Source: an uncultured Thiogranum sp.
GTDB lineage: Bacteria; Pseudomonadota; Gammaproteobacteria; DSM-19610
Assembly: GCA_913053655.1 (NCBI GenBank)
Contig: CAJXFW010000008.1
Location: 1 to 36,232 of the forward strand
Length of the DNA: 36,232 bases
Direction: 5' to 3'
Shown piece by piece: positions 29,869-36,232 of this stretch. The translations under genes and the position numbers were made by a program. How positions within the stretch are numbered: the stretch's first letter is position 1; each line of letters starts with the position of its first letter. The notes beneath the pieces were generated by a model that had not been told where the DNA came from, did no database searches, and saw nothing but the letters and a program-made list of their open reading frames with translations.

Positions 29869-30099
29869 ATGAAGTCGTATATGCGAAGCACCATCTGGTG
29901 CCTGGTTGCTGCACTGGGTGTTATATCTTCGTCTGTGAGGGCGGCAGATATTTCAAGCAGCACATTAAAGACCGGTGCCGAAGATAGTACCAGCCCTCTG
30001 GCTGGTTTCCTCACCCTGGAACTTATCATGCTGGTTGGTGTAGTCCTGCTGGCGCTGGCCGTTGTCGCCCGAACCCGCACGGCACACACTGAAGCCTGA
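29869..30099 (+). CDS. Small single-pass membrane protein
   Basis: A 76-residue protein with a signal peptide (cleavage likely after VRA near residue 25), a short serine/threonine-rich segment and a C-terminal transmembrane helix (LIMLVGVVLLALAVVA) ending in a short basic tail. No known family is recognised. A purine-rich GGAAG lies upstream, and an AT-rich region separates it from the divergent PilZ-SPOR gene. It converges with darP. Confidence 0.6.
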   Translation: MKSYMRSTIWCLVAALGVISSSVRAADISSSTLKTGAEDSTSPLAGFLTLELIMLVGVVLLALAVVARTRTAHTEA

Positions 30100-30118
30100 A
30101 ATTTCAGGGCTGTAACGG

Positions 30119-30616
30119 CTATTCGAGGTCCCTGATATAACGGAATAAAGCCCTGCTGGATTTGGGGGGTTTGTTGTGCGCCCGCTCCTTTTTTGCCTGG
30201 CGCACCAGCTGGCGCAGTTGTTGGCGGTCGGCCTGCGCATGCTGTTCCAGAAAAGTCTCTATGGCCGGGTCGCCCTCTTCGATCATGCGGTTCCGCCATG
30301 CTTCCAGATCGTGGTGTGCGCGCGCCAGTTTGCGGGTTCTGAGCTGCACCTGTTCGAAGTAATCCTGGATCGGCCCGGGATCGATGTCGCGCATCAGTTT
30401 GCCTATAAACTGTAGCTGCCGCTTGCGTCCTCCACGCACATGCAGATTCCCGGCCTCCCTCAGCGCCGCGATGAGCGAATCCGGGAGATTGAGCATTGAC
30501 CAGACCGATTCCGGAAGATCGACCAGCCGGGTGCCGAGCTGTTGTAGCGCATGAGCATCACGTTTCAGTCGGGATTTGCTCGGTGGTGCGCTCTCCGGGT
30601 CGAACTCGTCGTTCAT
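30119..30616 (-). CDS. darP: Ribosome-associated protein DarP (YjgA)
   Basis: A 165-residue highly charged helical protein of the DUF615 family, which binds the 50S subunit and helps late assembly. Family features are SKSRLKRDAHALQQLGTRLV, GRKRQLQFIGKLMRDIDP and a basic C terminus KSSRALFRYIRDL. In E. coli it is yjgA, next to pmbA; no pmbA is seen here. Start ATG at 30616. Confidence 0.93.
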   Translation of the reverse strand: MNDEFDPESAPPSKSRLKRDAHALQQLGTRLVDLPESVWSMLNLPDSLIAALREAGNLHVRGGRKRQLQFIGKLMRDIDPGPIQDYFEQVQLRTRKLARAHHDLEAWRNRMIEEGDPAIETFLEQHAQADRQQLRQLVRQAKKERAHNKPPKSSRALFRYIRDLE

Positions 30617-30758
30617 AAAATCTGGATCATCCGGTTTTGAATAGCTGGGCCGGGCTGTATTATGCGATATTCAGCTAGCGTGGTACCAATCAAATTCATT
30701 GGCCTTTACCGAATAATATTCCCAGAGGAATGGCCAGTGAGTAATGTTTGCCTGGCCC

Positions 30759-30998
30759 TTAATTGGAAACGAGCCGGTCAATGTAATCGATCGCCTGCTG
30801 AACGGTGGTTATGTTCTCAGCATCTTCATCCACTATCTCGCAGTCGAACTCCTCCTCCAACGCCATGATCAGTTCCACCACATCTAGCGAATCAGCGCCA
30901 AGATCGTCGGTGAAGGAACTGTCACCACGCATCTCCTTGCTCCTGACATCAAGTATCTCGGCCACAATCTTCACGACGCGAGCCTCAATCGTGTTCAT
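30759..30998 (-). CDS. Acyl carrier protein (accessory copy)
   Basis: A 79-residue acidic carrier protein with the phosphopantetheine serine S37 in [19 protein letters not shown]. It resembles AcpP of fatty-acid synthesis, but no fab genes are nearby; the main acpP normally lies in the fabD-fabG-acpP-fabF cluster, so this is probably an additional copy. Its ATG overlaps the stop of the upstream small gene by 4 bases. Partner enzyme unknown. Confidence 0.93.
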   Translation of the reverse strand: MNTIEARVVKIVAEILDVRSKEMRGDSSFTDDLGADSLDVVELIMALEEEFDCEIVDEDAENITTVQQAIDYIDRLVSN

Positions 30999-31177
30999 CG
31001 CGTTTCCCCGCTCCCGGAGGTGCTGCGATCGGACTCAAGGTCACCCCGATGGCCGTCCAGTACGGGTTTTGCCATCTGAACATTGAGGGTCCAGCCCTTG
31101 CCCTGTGCATGGGGCATCGCAACGACGTCCGTCACGACCCCTGCATCAAGCAGTAATCTGAAGTCTCGATGCTTCAT
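30995..31177 (-). CDS. Small protein of unknown function upstream of ACP
   Basis: A 60-residue (ATG 31177) or 67-residue (GTG 31198) protein. The first part, [19 protein letters not shown] then [15 protein letters not shown], looks folded and reminds me of short proteins found on plasmids and integrative elements, but I cannot name the family. The C-terminal end ([15 protein letters not shown]) is low complexity and may follow a frameshift or truncation. It overlaps the ACP gene by 4 bases and is divergent from clpP. Confidence 0.55.
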   Translation of the reverse strand: MKHRDFRLLLDAGVVTDVVAMPHAQGKGWTLNVQMAKPVLDGHRGDLESDRSTSGSGETR

Positions 31178-31302
31178 TTTTGCACTCGGATATGTCACTC
31201 TCGACGCTGCACTTTCCCATAGATTGCAGACACTGTCGAGACTGCGGGATGATCAGGGTCCGGGCCGATGCATGAAGATAACAGTGGCATTTCAAGGTAA
31301 CC

Positions 31303-31947
31303 ATGACAGCGTTCACCGACCCGCCAGGCGGGGCTAAATTCCAGACCCCGGGCTTCGTACCGATGGTCGTTGAGATATCGACGCGGGGTGACCGCACCTA
31401 CGATATTTACTCCCGCCTGCTCAAGGAGCGAGTCGTATTCCTGGTCGGTCCGGTTTCAGATGAAGTCGCCAATATCGTGGTTGCCCAGTTGCTCTATCTG
31501 GAATCGGAGAATCCGGACAAAGACATCCACCTGTACCTCAACTCACCGGGGGGTTCCGTGAGTGCCGGGCTGGCGATCTACGACACCATGCAATACATCA
31601 AACCGGATATCAGTACGATGTGCATCGGGCAGGTGGCCAGTATCAGCGCCCTGCTTCTCGCAGGTGGCAGCGACGGGAAGCGATACGGTCTCCCGCACAC
31701 GCGGATCCTGCTCCACCAGCCGCTTGGCGGCTTCGAGGGGCAGGCGACGGATATCGACATTCACGCCAGGGAGATCTTGCAGGTCCGCAAACGGATCGAG
31801 GGTATTCTGGCTAAACATACGGGCCAATCGCTGGAGCGCATCCGGACGGACACTGAAAGGGACTATTTCATGAGTGCCCGTGACGCCGCGGACTATGGCT
31901 TGATCGATGACATTCTTGAGCAGCGGGAAAATTTACCCAGGGACTAA
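31303..31947 (+). CDS. ClpP-like serine protease subunit (atypical paralogue)
   Basis: A 214-residue ClpP family protein with an intact triad: S113 in [15 protein letters not shown]138 in [12 protein letters not shown] and D187 in TERDYFMSA. The nucleophile neighbourhood reads ASISA where housekeeping ClpP has ASMGA. No clpX, tig or lon gene is adjacent, so this is probably a second ClpP. The Clp ATPase it works with is unknown. It is divergent from the small gene/ACP pair and converges with the phosphatidyltransferase gene. Start at the ATG 31303, preceded by AAGG. Confidence 0.9.
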   Translation: MTAFTDPPGGAKFQTPGFVPMVVEISTRGDRTYDIYSRLLKERVVFLVGPVSDEVANIVVAQLLYLESENPDKDIHLYLNSPGGSVSAGLAIYDTMQYIKPDISTMCIGQVASISALLLAGGSDGKRYGLPHTRILLHQPLGGFEGQATDIDIHAREILQVRKRIEGILAKHTGQSLERIRTDTERDYFMSARDAADYGLIDDILEQRENLPRD

Positions 31948-31950
31948 CGA

Positions 31951-31974
31951 CACAAGGATCGTCGCTATCCTGTG
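31951..31974. terminator. Weak hairpin between convergent genes
   Basis: CACAAGGAT and ATCCTGTG form an imperfect stem with one bulge around a 7-base loop, 4 bases after the ClpP stop. No T-run follows, so termination activity is uncertain. Confidence 0.25.
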
Positions 31975-32020
31975 ACGGTGCATCGTCGTTCATGCGCTCC
32001 ATTCCCCTATCTTTCCAGGT

Positions 32021-32692
32021 TCAGGTTTCAATTTCCCGCCCCCTGAGCCACCGGACCCCATCCACGACGAAAGAATACAGGTAGGTCAGGATGAAGGCCG
32101 CCGCGATAAACAAGGTAATTGACGGGATGAGCCATGCGGCTATCAGCACGGCATTAACCGCGCCAACCGCCGTGGCTGATCTGGCCCAGCTCCGAATAAG
32201 CGCGGGCATCCTGTAGGGCACCTGCAACGAGACGGTATGCAGCAGAAACACCGGGATCAGCACACTCCCGGGCTCGAAACCCAGGGGTTGTTCCAGCAGC
32301 AGCGCAAACAGCAGGTGGCGCATGAGTTCATTGGTGGGTGAACCGCCTCCCGAGGCGGCTTCGGGGTTGAGCCGGGACGTGGCACGGAGGATAACCGAAC
32401 CCGCCGCGATGGCACTGGCGATCAGTATCATGCCGCCGAAATGTGCGCCGACCGCCAGCGCCAGGGCGACGTGAGCGACGGCATCACACACATTATCCAG
32501 GTCGGCACCAAAGCGGCTGCGGATATCCAGCTTGGCCGCCAGAACGCCATCGAGGTCATCCATGACATTATTGAAGAGGATTAACGGGATGACGTAACGG
32601 TAGCCGTCATCGAAGAACAGTAATACCAGGGGCAGCACACCGAGAATTGATGTCAGGTTGGCCAGGTTCCGGTAAAGGAAGTTTTTCTGCAC
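32021..32692 (-). CDS. CDP-alcohol phosphatidyltransferase family membrane protein
   Basis: A 223-residue membrane enzyme with about six helices. The family signature DxxDGxxAR(x8)GxxxDxxxD is met by DDLDGVLAAK and then FGADLDNVCD, with all four aspartates and both glycines in place but alanine where the arginine is normal. These enzymes join a CDP-linked alcohol to another alcohol, making phospholipid head groups. The start is the GTG at 32692 with AGAGGA upstream. It is the last gene of an operon with a nucleotidyltransferase and a methyltransferase, which suggests a head-group pathway. Substrates cannot be read from the sequence. Confidence 0.82.
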   Translation of the reverse strand: MQKNFLYRNLANLTSILGVLPLVLLFFDDGYRYVIPLILFNNVMDDLDGVLAAKLDIRSRFGADLDNVCDAVAHVALALAVGAHFGGMILIASAIAAGSVILRATSRLNPEAASGGGSPTNELMRHLLFALLLEQPLGFEPGSVLIPVFLLHTVSLQVPYRMPALIRSWARSATAVGAVNAVLIAAWLIPSITLFIAAAFILTYLYSFVVDGVRWLRGREIET

Positions 32693-32769
32693 TTTTTCCT
32701 CTTTATCAGCACATCGTGGTGAAACCAGTTAACCGCCGGGCCGCGACGACGAACGCGACCAATGGGTGT

Positions 32770-33582
32770 TCAGCTTGCCTCCGGTTCAAGCACGAAAAAA
32801 TGATTCTCCAGCTTCGGGAACGGGATTCCCAGCGCCTTGGGTAGACGATTGATCCAGGGATTCCCCAGTCGCATGGCCCAATAGGCCAGCGGACCAACAA
32901 CGCCCAGCATCTGAAACGGTTTCGGCACCAGCCCCTTCCATTTTTTGATCAGTTCACAGCCGATCTGCATGAGGACGTAGGGTTCGTTTCGCTCGCTCTG
33001 CCGAATCGTCAGTCCGCAGTGTTTGAAGATCCGCCGGTAATCCTGCACGGAGCGATAGACCACCGGGTAGTCACCCGCACGCGTCTCGGTCTTGCCCCGG
33101 ACAGTGGATTCGCGGCACAGGATGATCCCACCCGGTTCGAGGTGCGTAATCAGCCTTCGCAACAGAGCGGTCACGTGTTCTTCATCAAGGTACATAAGCA
33201 AGCCACCGAGGAAGACCACGCGGTAGTACCTCTCAGGTTCGAATGACAGCACGTTACCGAGTACCGGGCGAATGTTCGGGTACGGCGCACACCGTTCCTC
33301 CAACGCCTGATAAAGCGCGCCGCTGCCCTCGACGGCAACCACACGGGAGAAGCGGTGAGCGAACGCCTCGGCCCAGTACCCGACACCACACCCCAGGTCG
33401 AGCACTGACCCGTTCGGATCAACATCGCGAAGCAGCCGCTTGACGATCCCGGATTCCGCCCGGAAACGATAGTGGCCCGCACTCGCCGGAAAACCAAAGC
33501 CGTCCATCATATACGGACCGAGTACCGAGGCTTTAACCCCTGACCAATACTGATCGACCGCCGTGTGATCGATCTCAGGCAA
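32770..33582 (-). CDS. SAM-dependent methyltransferase (class I)
   Basis: A protein of about 270 residues with a Rossmann methyltransferase core: SAM-binding VLDLGCGVGYWAEAF, acidic strand-2 VVAVEGS, and a strand-4 segment YRVVFLGGLLMYL. The C-terminal tail (about 60 residues, including LGNPWINRLPKALGIPFPK) is rich in tryptophan, proline and basic residues. The start is uncertain: the TTG at 33582 overlaps the end of the nucleotidyltransferase by 8 bases and gives a sensible N terminus; the open frame extends another 68 codons inside the neighbour. Acceptor unknown; from context it may methylate the nucleotide-linked alcohol or the finished lipid. Confidence 0.8.
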   Translation of the reverse strand: MPEIDHTAVDQYWSGVKASVLGPYMMDGFGFPASAGHYRFRAESGIVKRLLRDVDPNGSVLDLGCGVGYWAEAFAHRFSRVVAVEGSGALYQALEERCAPYPNIRPVLGNVLSFEPERYYRVVFLGGLLMYLDEEHVTALLRRLITHLEPGGIILCRESTVRGKTETRAGDYPVVYRSVQDYRRIFKHCGLTIRQSERNEPYVLMQIGCELIKKWKGLVPKPFQMLGVVGPLAYWAMRLGNPWINRLPKALGIPFPKLENHFFVLEPEAS

Positions 33583-34369
33583 GGGTAGGCACCGGCTCGA
33601 TGGTGACAAGGGAACGGCCTGTGGTGGAACGGCGACTGCCAAACAACTCTTCCGCTGCGTCCAGATCTGCCAGAGTATCGATTTCGTACCACCGGTCTGC
33701 GTCGAAGAAGACCGCGTCGAATGCGAGCGAACCGTCGGCAACCATATCGGCGAAAACAGCTTCGTAATACACTCCGAGCCTGCCATCTGACACGTAGTCG
33801 CTCAACCGTTCTTCCATTGTCTGCCAGGTTTTCAGCGACAGGCTGTAGAGGTTCACCGTCTTGTAGTGGAGCGTAGCATTATGTTGCTCGCAGTCGGGGC
33901 GGAACTCTGCAACCCGGTTCCCGGAACCGAGCGCCACCGTAGTACCGTTCATCCAGGGGCGCAGCCTGGAAATCGCGATCCGGTCCGGATAGAGCAGGTC
34001 ATCCAGCATCGATGCGTCGAAAACCAGATCACTTTCCACCAGCAGGAACGGTTCCTGAATCTGCTGGCGGGCCAACCACAGGGAGTAGAGGTTATTGGTG
34101 GTTCGGTACTCGGGATTGAAAACATAATCGACCCGCATGTCGCCCGCCTTGTGGCGCAGAAATTCACGGATCTGGTCGCCCTGGTGACCAAGTACCACCA
34201 CCAGCCGCTCAATACCCTTTGCCCGCAGGGTGTGAACCAGGCGGTCGAGGATCGGGCGGCCATCGACCTCGGTGAGACACTTCGGGGCGTTCCGGGTCAG
34301 TGGTCGCAGGCGGGTTCCCGTCCCTGCGGCTAGTAAAAGTGCTGTGGTAATGCGGTTGGAATCAGTCAT
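33575..34369 (-). CDS. LicC/GlmU-like nucleotidyltransferase
   Basis: A 264-residue NTP transferase: LLLAAGTGTRLRPLT, PKCLTEVDGRPILDRLV, VDYVFNPEYRTTNNLYSLWLA and LLVESDLVF. The NNLYSLWLA element resembles LicC-type CTP:phosphocholine cytidylyltransferases more than sugar pyrophosphorylases. It would activate a phospho-alcohol to a CDP-alcohol for the phosphatidyltransferase downstream. The ATG at 34369 overlaps the stop of a possible 33-codon frame by 4 bases. The precise alcohol (choline, ethanolamine, inositol or other) is unknown. Confidence 0.82.
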   Translation of the reverse strand: MTDSNRITTALLLAAGTGTRLRPLTRNAPKCLTEVDGRPILDRLVHTLRAKGIERLVVVLGHQGDQIREFLRHKAGDMRVDYVFNPEYRTTNNLYSLWLARQQIQEPFLLVESDLVFDASMLDDLLYPDRIAISRLRPWMNGTTVALGSGNRVAEFRPDCEQHNATLHYKTVNLYSLSLKTWQTMEERLSDYVSDGRLGVYYEAVFADMVADGSLAFDAVFFDADRWYEIDTLADLDAAEELFGSRRSTTGRSLVTIEPVPTLA

Positions 34370-34467
34370 AGTCGGCCCTCGCAGAGTAAGTCGTTCACTG
34401 CAATCTCTGGTTTAAAAAACGCACGCAGTTTCTGACGCCGAATACGTGTAATCCTGATCCTGGTCAC
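34366..34467 (-). CDS. Possible 33-codon leader ORF coupled to the nucleotidyltransferase
   Basis: A GTG-started frame of 33 codons encodes a very basic peptide beginning MTRIRITRIRRQKLRAFF. Its TGA overlaps the next gene's ATG as ATGA, and AAGGAG lies 12 bases before the GTG. It could be a coupling leader or the tail of a lost gene, because the frame is blocked by TGA nine codons upstream. Below certainty for a real gene. Confidence 0.3.
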   Translation of the reverse strand: MTRIRITRIRRQKLRAFFKPEIAVNDLLCEGRL

Positions 34468-35062
34468 TTCGTTGCTGGTCTCCTTCGCGCGCTCTCAATA
34501 AAGGTGTTCTTTTCAGGAAAAACACCCGTTGAAGGCTCAGCTCTGCTGCACAAGAGGTACGTTATAATCCACACAACTAAGCACTCCGGTTGCGCCAGTC
34601 CCTGGTTTCTGTTCACTTAGTCAATATTCTGACGGGCGATAAACCATCGTAGCCCGACCTTGAATGCGGAAACCTGTCAGCGGGAGTCATGAAGCGGACA
34701 AAACGAGCATCACGGAACCTCCAGATACTACCATACTATCAATCTCAGGAGCGGTTACGGGTTGGTGAGGACTCCAAGCCTATCGTTGTTCAGCCATGCG
34801 GTCTCAAACCGGGCCAAACTACACTTTCCGAGAACGCTGCGCCAGGGGCATCAGGTTGTCTACAATCGAAATCGAGTAGCACACGCCCCTGGGTAGAATC
34901 AATATCAACCAGTAAGCCGCTAACAACCAGGCGCTTTCCACATTGGAAAAAACGATAAAGTCAATCAGGGTAACCGAAAGGATGATCGTAACTGGTAGTT
35001 TGTCAGCAGAGAATCTAAATACAGTAATATTAGCTATGCAAATGTCACTCGGCAGGCATCGT
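34468..35062. other. Intergenic stretch without a supported gene
   Basis: About 600 bases between the two minus-strand operons. It holds a TATAAT on the plus strand at 34563-34568 with no good -35, an 8-base inverted repeat CCAGGGGC/GCCCCTGG (34842-34849, 34885-34892), and a plus-strand frame 34689-34958 with a GGGAG site but unconvincing composition. A minus-strand hydrophobic frame without a start lies over 34819-35060. It may be decayed coding DNA; I see no RNA gene. Confidence 0.4.
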
Positions 35063-36022
35063 TTAACAGGGTGACCGGCTGTTGCTGAGGCACAGGTCTA
35101 CCAGGTCGTCTAGGCGCGCGGTCCCGGCGCACATCACGGTGTCTGCACCACCCCAGTAAATCTTTACACCACCGTCGTCATCTGCGACTGCGCCACAGGT
35201 AAAAACGACGTTGTGTACATAGCCCGTGATCTCCCAGGGATCCTCCGGGGCCAGCACCCATTCATCCGAGACGCCGATAATCTTCGCCGGATTGGCAAGA
35301 TCGTGCAGCGCCACGCCAAGGCGGTAGACCGCCCCGTCCATGGTCTCGAATACCCCGTGGTAAATGCTGAGCCAGCCGCGCCCGGTGCGAATCGGGGTCG
35401 CACCGGGACCGATTTTCGACTCGTCCCAGTGATATTGCACCGGTTTCATCACCACCTCGGAATCGCCCCAGTGCACCAGGTCCGGCGACCACGACAGCCA
35501 CACGGACCAGGGGCTGATCTCCGAATGCGGGCGATCCAGGCGGGCGTAACGGCCGTTGAATTTTTGCGGGAAGATGACGACGTTGCGCATGTCCGCCTGC
35601 GTAATCAGTGCCACGCGCTCAATGGATCTGAAATCGTAGGTCCTGGCCAGCCCGATACGCACACCGTGGCGCGAATAGGCGCTGTAGGTAATCAGGTATT
35701 CGCCATCTATACACGATATTCTGGGGTCCTCTACCCCGAAAGCCTCATACTCGCCAAAGGCGCCATCTGTTGACGGCACCAGGAACGGCTTCGGGCCGAC
35801 GGTGAATTTGAAGCCGTCCTCACTTTCAGCGATGCCGATGATCGACCGGCCGCTGCGTAAATGGGATCGAAACAGCATGATGGTGCGACCGTCGTAACGT
35901 GTGACGCCGGCGTTATGTACGGTCTCCACTGGATAGGGGATATCTTCTTTTGTCAGAATTGGATTAGCCGGGCAGCGTTCGATCACCGGCCGAATGTTAT
36001 GCGTACTACGAGCAGCGGTCAT
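35063..36022 (-). CDS. GH130-family beta-mannoside phosphorylase/hydrolase
   Basis: A 319-residue five-bladed propeller glycosidase. GH130 features seen: NPILTKEDIP, VHNAGVTRYDG, LFRSHLRSGRSIIG, AFGVEDPRI, RLDRPHSEISPWSVW, KIGPGATPI and GWLSIYHGV. GH130 enzymes mostly split beta-mannosides with phosphate, giving alpha-mannose-1-phosphate. The start is the ATG at 36022, 6 bases after GGAGG; ATG 36028 and 36082 are also in frame. It overlaps the upstream ManC-like gene by 17 bases. Linkage specificity (beta-1,4 or beta-1,2) is not readable here. Confidence 0.9.
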   Translation of the reverse strand: MTAARSTHNIRPVIERCPANPILTKEDIPYPVETVHNAGVTRYDGRTIMLFRSHLRSGRSIIGIAESEDGFKFTVGPKPFLVPSTDGAFGEYEAFGVEDPRISCIDGEYLITYSAYSRHGVRIGLARTYDFRSIERVALITQADMRNVVIFPQKFNGRYARLDRPHSEISPWSVWLSWSPDLVHWGDSEVVMKPVQYHWDESKIGPGATPIRTGRGWLSIYHGVFETMDGAVYRLGVALHDLANPAKIIGVSDEWVLAPEDPWEITGYVHNVVFTCGAVADDDGGVKIYWGGADTVMCAGTARLDDLVDLCLSNSRSPC

Positions 36023-36232
36023 AGTCATCCTCCAGCCGAATAATGTCGTCTTCCCCGAAATAATCCCCCATCTGTACCTCAACCAGCACCAGCGGGATGT
36101 CCCCGGGGTTCGTCATTCTGTGTACTGCACCCTTTGGAATATCCACGGACTGTCCCGGTTTGAGCAGGATTTCCTGATCCCCCACAGTAACCAGCGCCTC
36201 ACCACTGACCACGGTCCAGTGTTCTGCACGGC
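36006..36232 (-). CDS. ManC/AlgA-type mannose-6-phosphate isomerase cupin domain, 3' part
   Basis: The frame is open to the right edge; only the last 74 or so residues are in the window. RAEHWTVVSGEALVTVGDQE, PGQSVDIPKGAVHRMTNPG and VEVQMGDYFGEDDIIRLEDDY are the hallmark of the C-terminal cupin (type II phosphomannose isomerase) found in mannose-1-phosphate guanylyltransferase/mannose-6-phosphate isomerase (ManC, AlgA, CpsB). The GTG at 36212 is internal. Whether the guanylyltransferase domain is attached cannot be seen; a stand-alone cupin is possible. Confidence 0.88.
   Translation of the reverse strand, partial: RAEHWTVVSGEALVTVGDQEILLKPGQSVDIPKGAVHRMTNPGDIPLVLVEVQMGDYFGEDDIIRLEDDYDRCS

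Noticed and set aside
30093-30111. Palindrome AGCCTGAAATTTCAGGGCT at the end of the 76-residue gene as a terminator
   Set aside because: It overlaps the stop codon, has no loop to speak of and no T-run.
31284-31296. CTTGAAA on the minus strand upstream of the small gene/ACP pair, like a heat-shock -35 box
   Set aside because: No convincing CCCCAT-type -10 element at the right spacing; a single hexamer match is weak.
34689-34958. Plus-strand 89-codon frame with ATG and a GGGAG site
   Set aside because: Composition is rich in Ser, Lys, Arg, Thr and Pro without any hydrophobic pattern or known motif; it looks like a chance frame in non-coding or decayed DNA.
34819-35060. Minus-strand hydrophobic open frame suggesting a small membrane protein
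   Set aside because: No ATG or GTG start at a useful place, and T-rich strands often give hydrophobic frames by chance. It may be a remnant, but I cannot support a gene.

Overview
The window reads as a chromosomal segment of a gammaproteobacterium. The evidence is conserved gene order seen widely in that class: miaB-phoH-ybeY-corC-lnt, leuS-lptE-holA with a divergent ybeL-type gene, and proA-nadD-rsfS-rlmH-maf-rng-yhdP-nit. Base composition is moderately GC-rich by eye. I cannot name the genus. No tRNA, rRNA, CRISPR array or complete insertion sequence was found. | Layout. 1-4501 (+): the 3' end of miaB, then the phoH/ybeY/corC/lnt operon (tRNA modification, rRNA maturation, envelope lipoprotein acylation). 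4519-6711 (-): an accessory, somewhat AT-richer block holding a C-terminal remnant of a type I restriction HsdR subunit, a HipA-like kinase, and a protein joining a HipA-N-subdomain (HipS-like) region to a HIRAN domain. This looks like a split HipA-type system and is the most unusual item in the window. 6800-8782 (+): a bifunctional class II aldolase/short-chain dehydrogenase. 8837-9382: a REP-like palindrome pair and a broken DUF4382 lipoprotein gene. 9439-12733 (-): a lipoprotein alpha/beta hydrolase, a DUF4105 (Lnb-like) outer-membrane protein and a DUF3015 protein with a clear terminator. 12903-14310: an uncharacterised six-helix membrane protein and a zinc-ribbon ybeL homologue. | 14436-28540 (+): the long housekeeping stretch leuS-lptE-holA and proA to nit. 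It covers leucyl-tRNA charging, LPS transport, DNA polymerase III clamp loading, proline and NAD synthesis, ribosome maturation or silencing, RNase G, the AsmA-like YhdP and a nitrilase-family amidase. Two dispersed palindromic repeats interrupt it, one lying inside the lptE signal-peptide coding region. 28578-30616: a PilZ-transmembrane-SPOR protein, a tiny membrane protein and darP (yjgA). | 30759-36232 is again accessory-like: a second-type acyl carrier protein and a small unknown gene divergent from an atypical ClpP; then a minus-strand operon of a LicC-like nucleotidyltransferase, a SAM methyltransferase and a CDP-alcohol phosphatidyltransferase, suggesting a modified phospholipid or related head group; and at the right edge a GH130 mannoside phosphorylase overlapping the C-terminal cupin end of a ManC/AlgA-type enzyme, suggesting a mannose-1-phosphate to GDP-mannose link.
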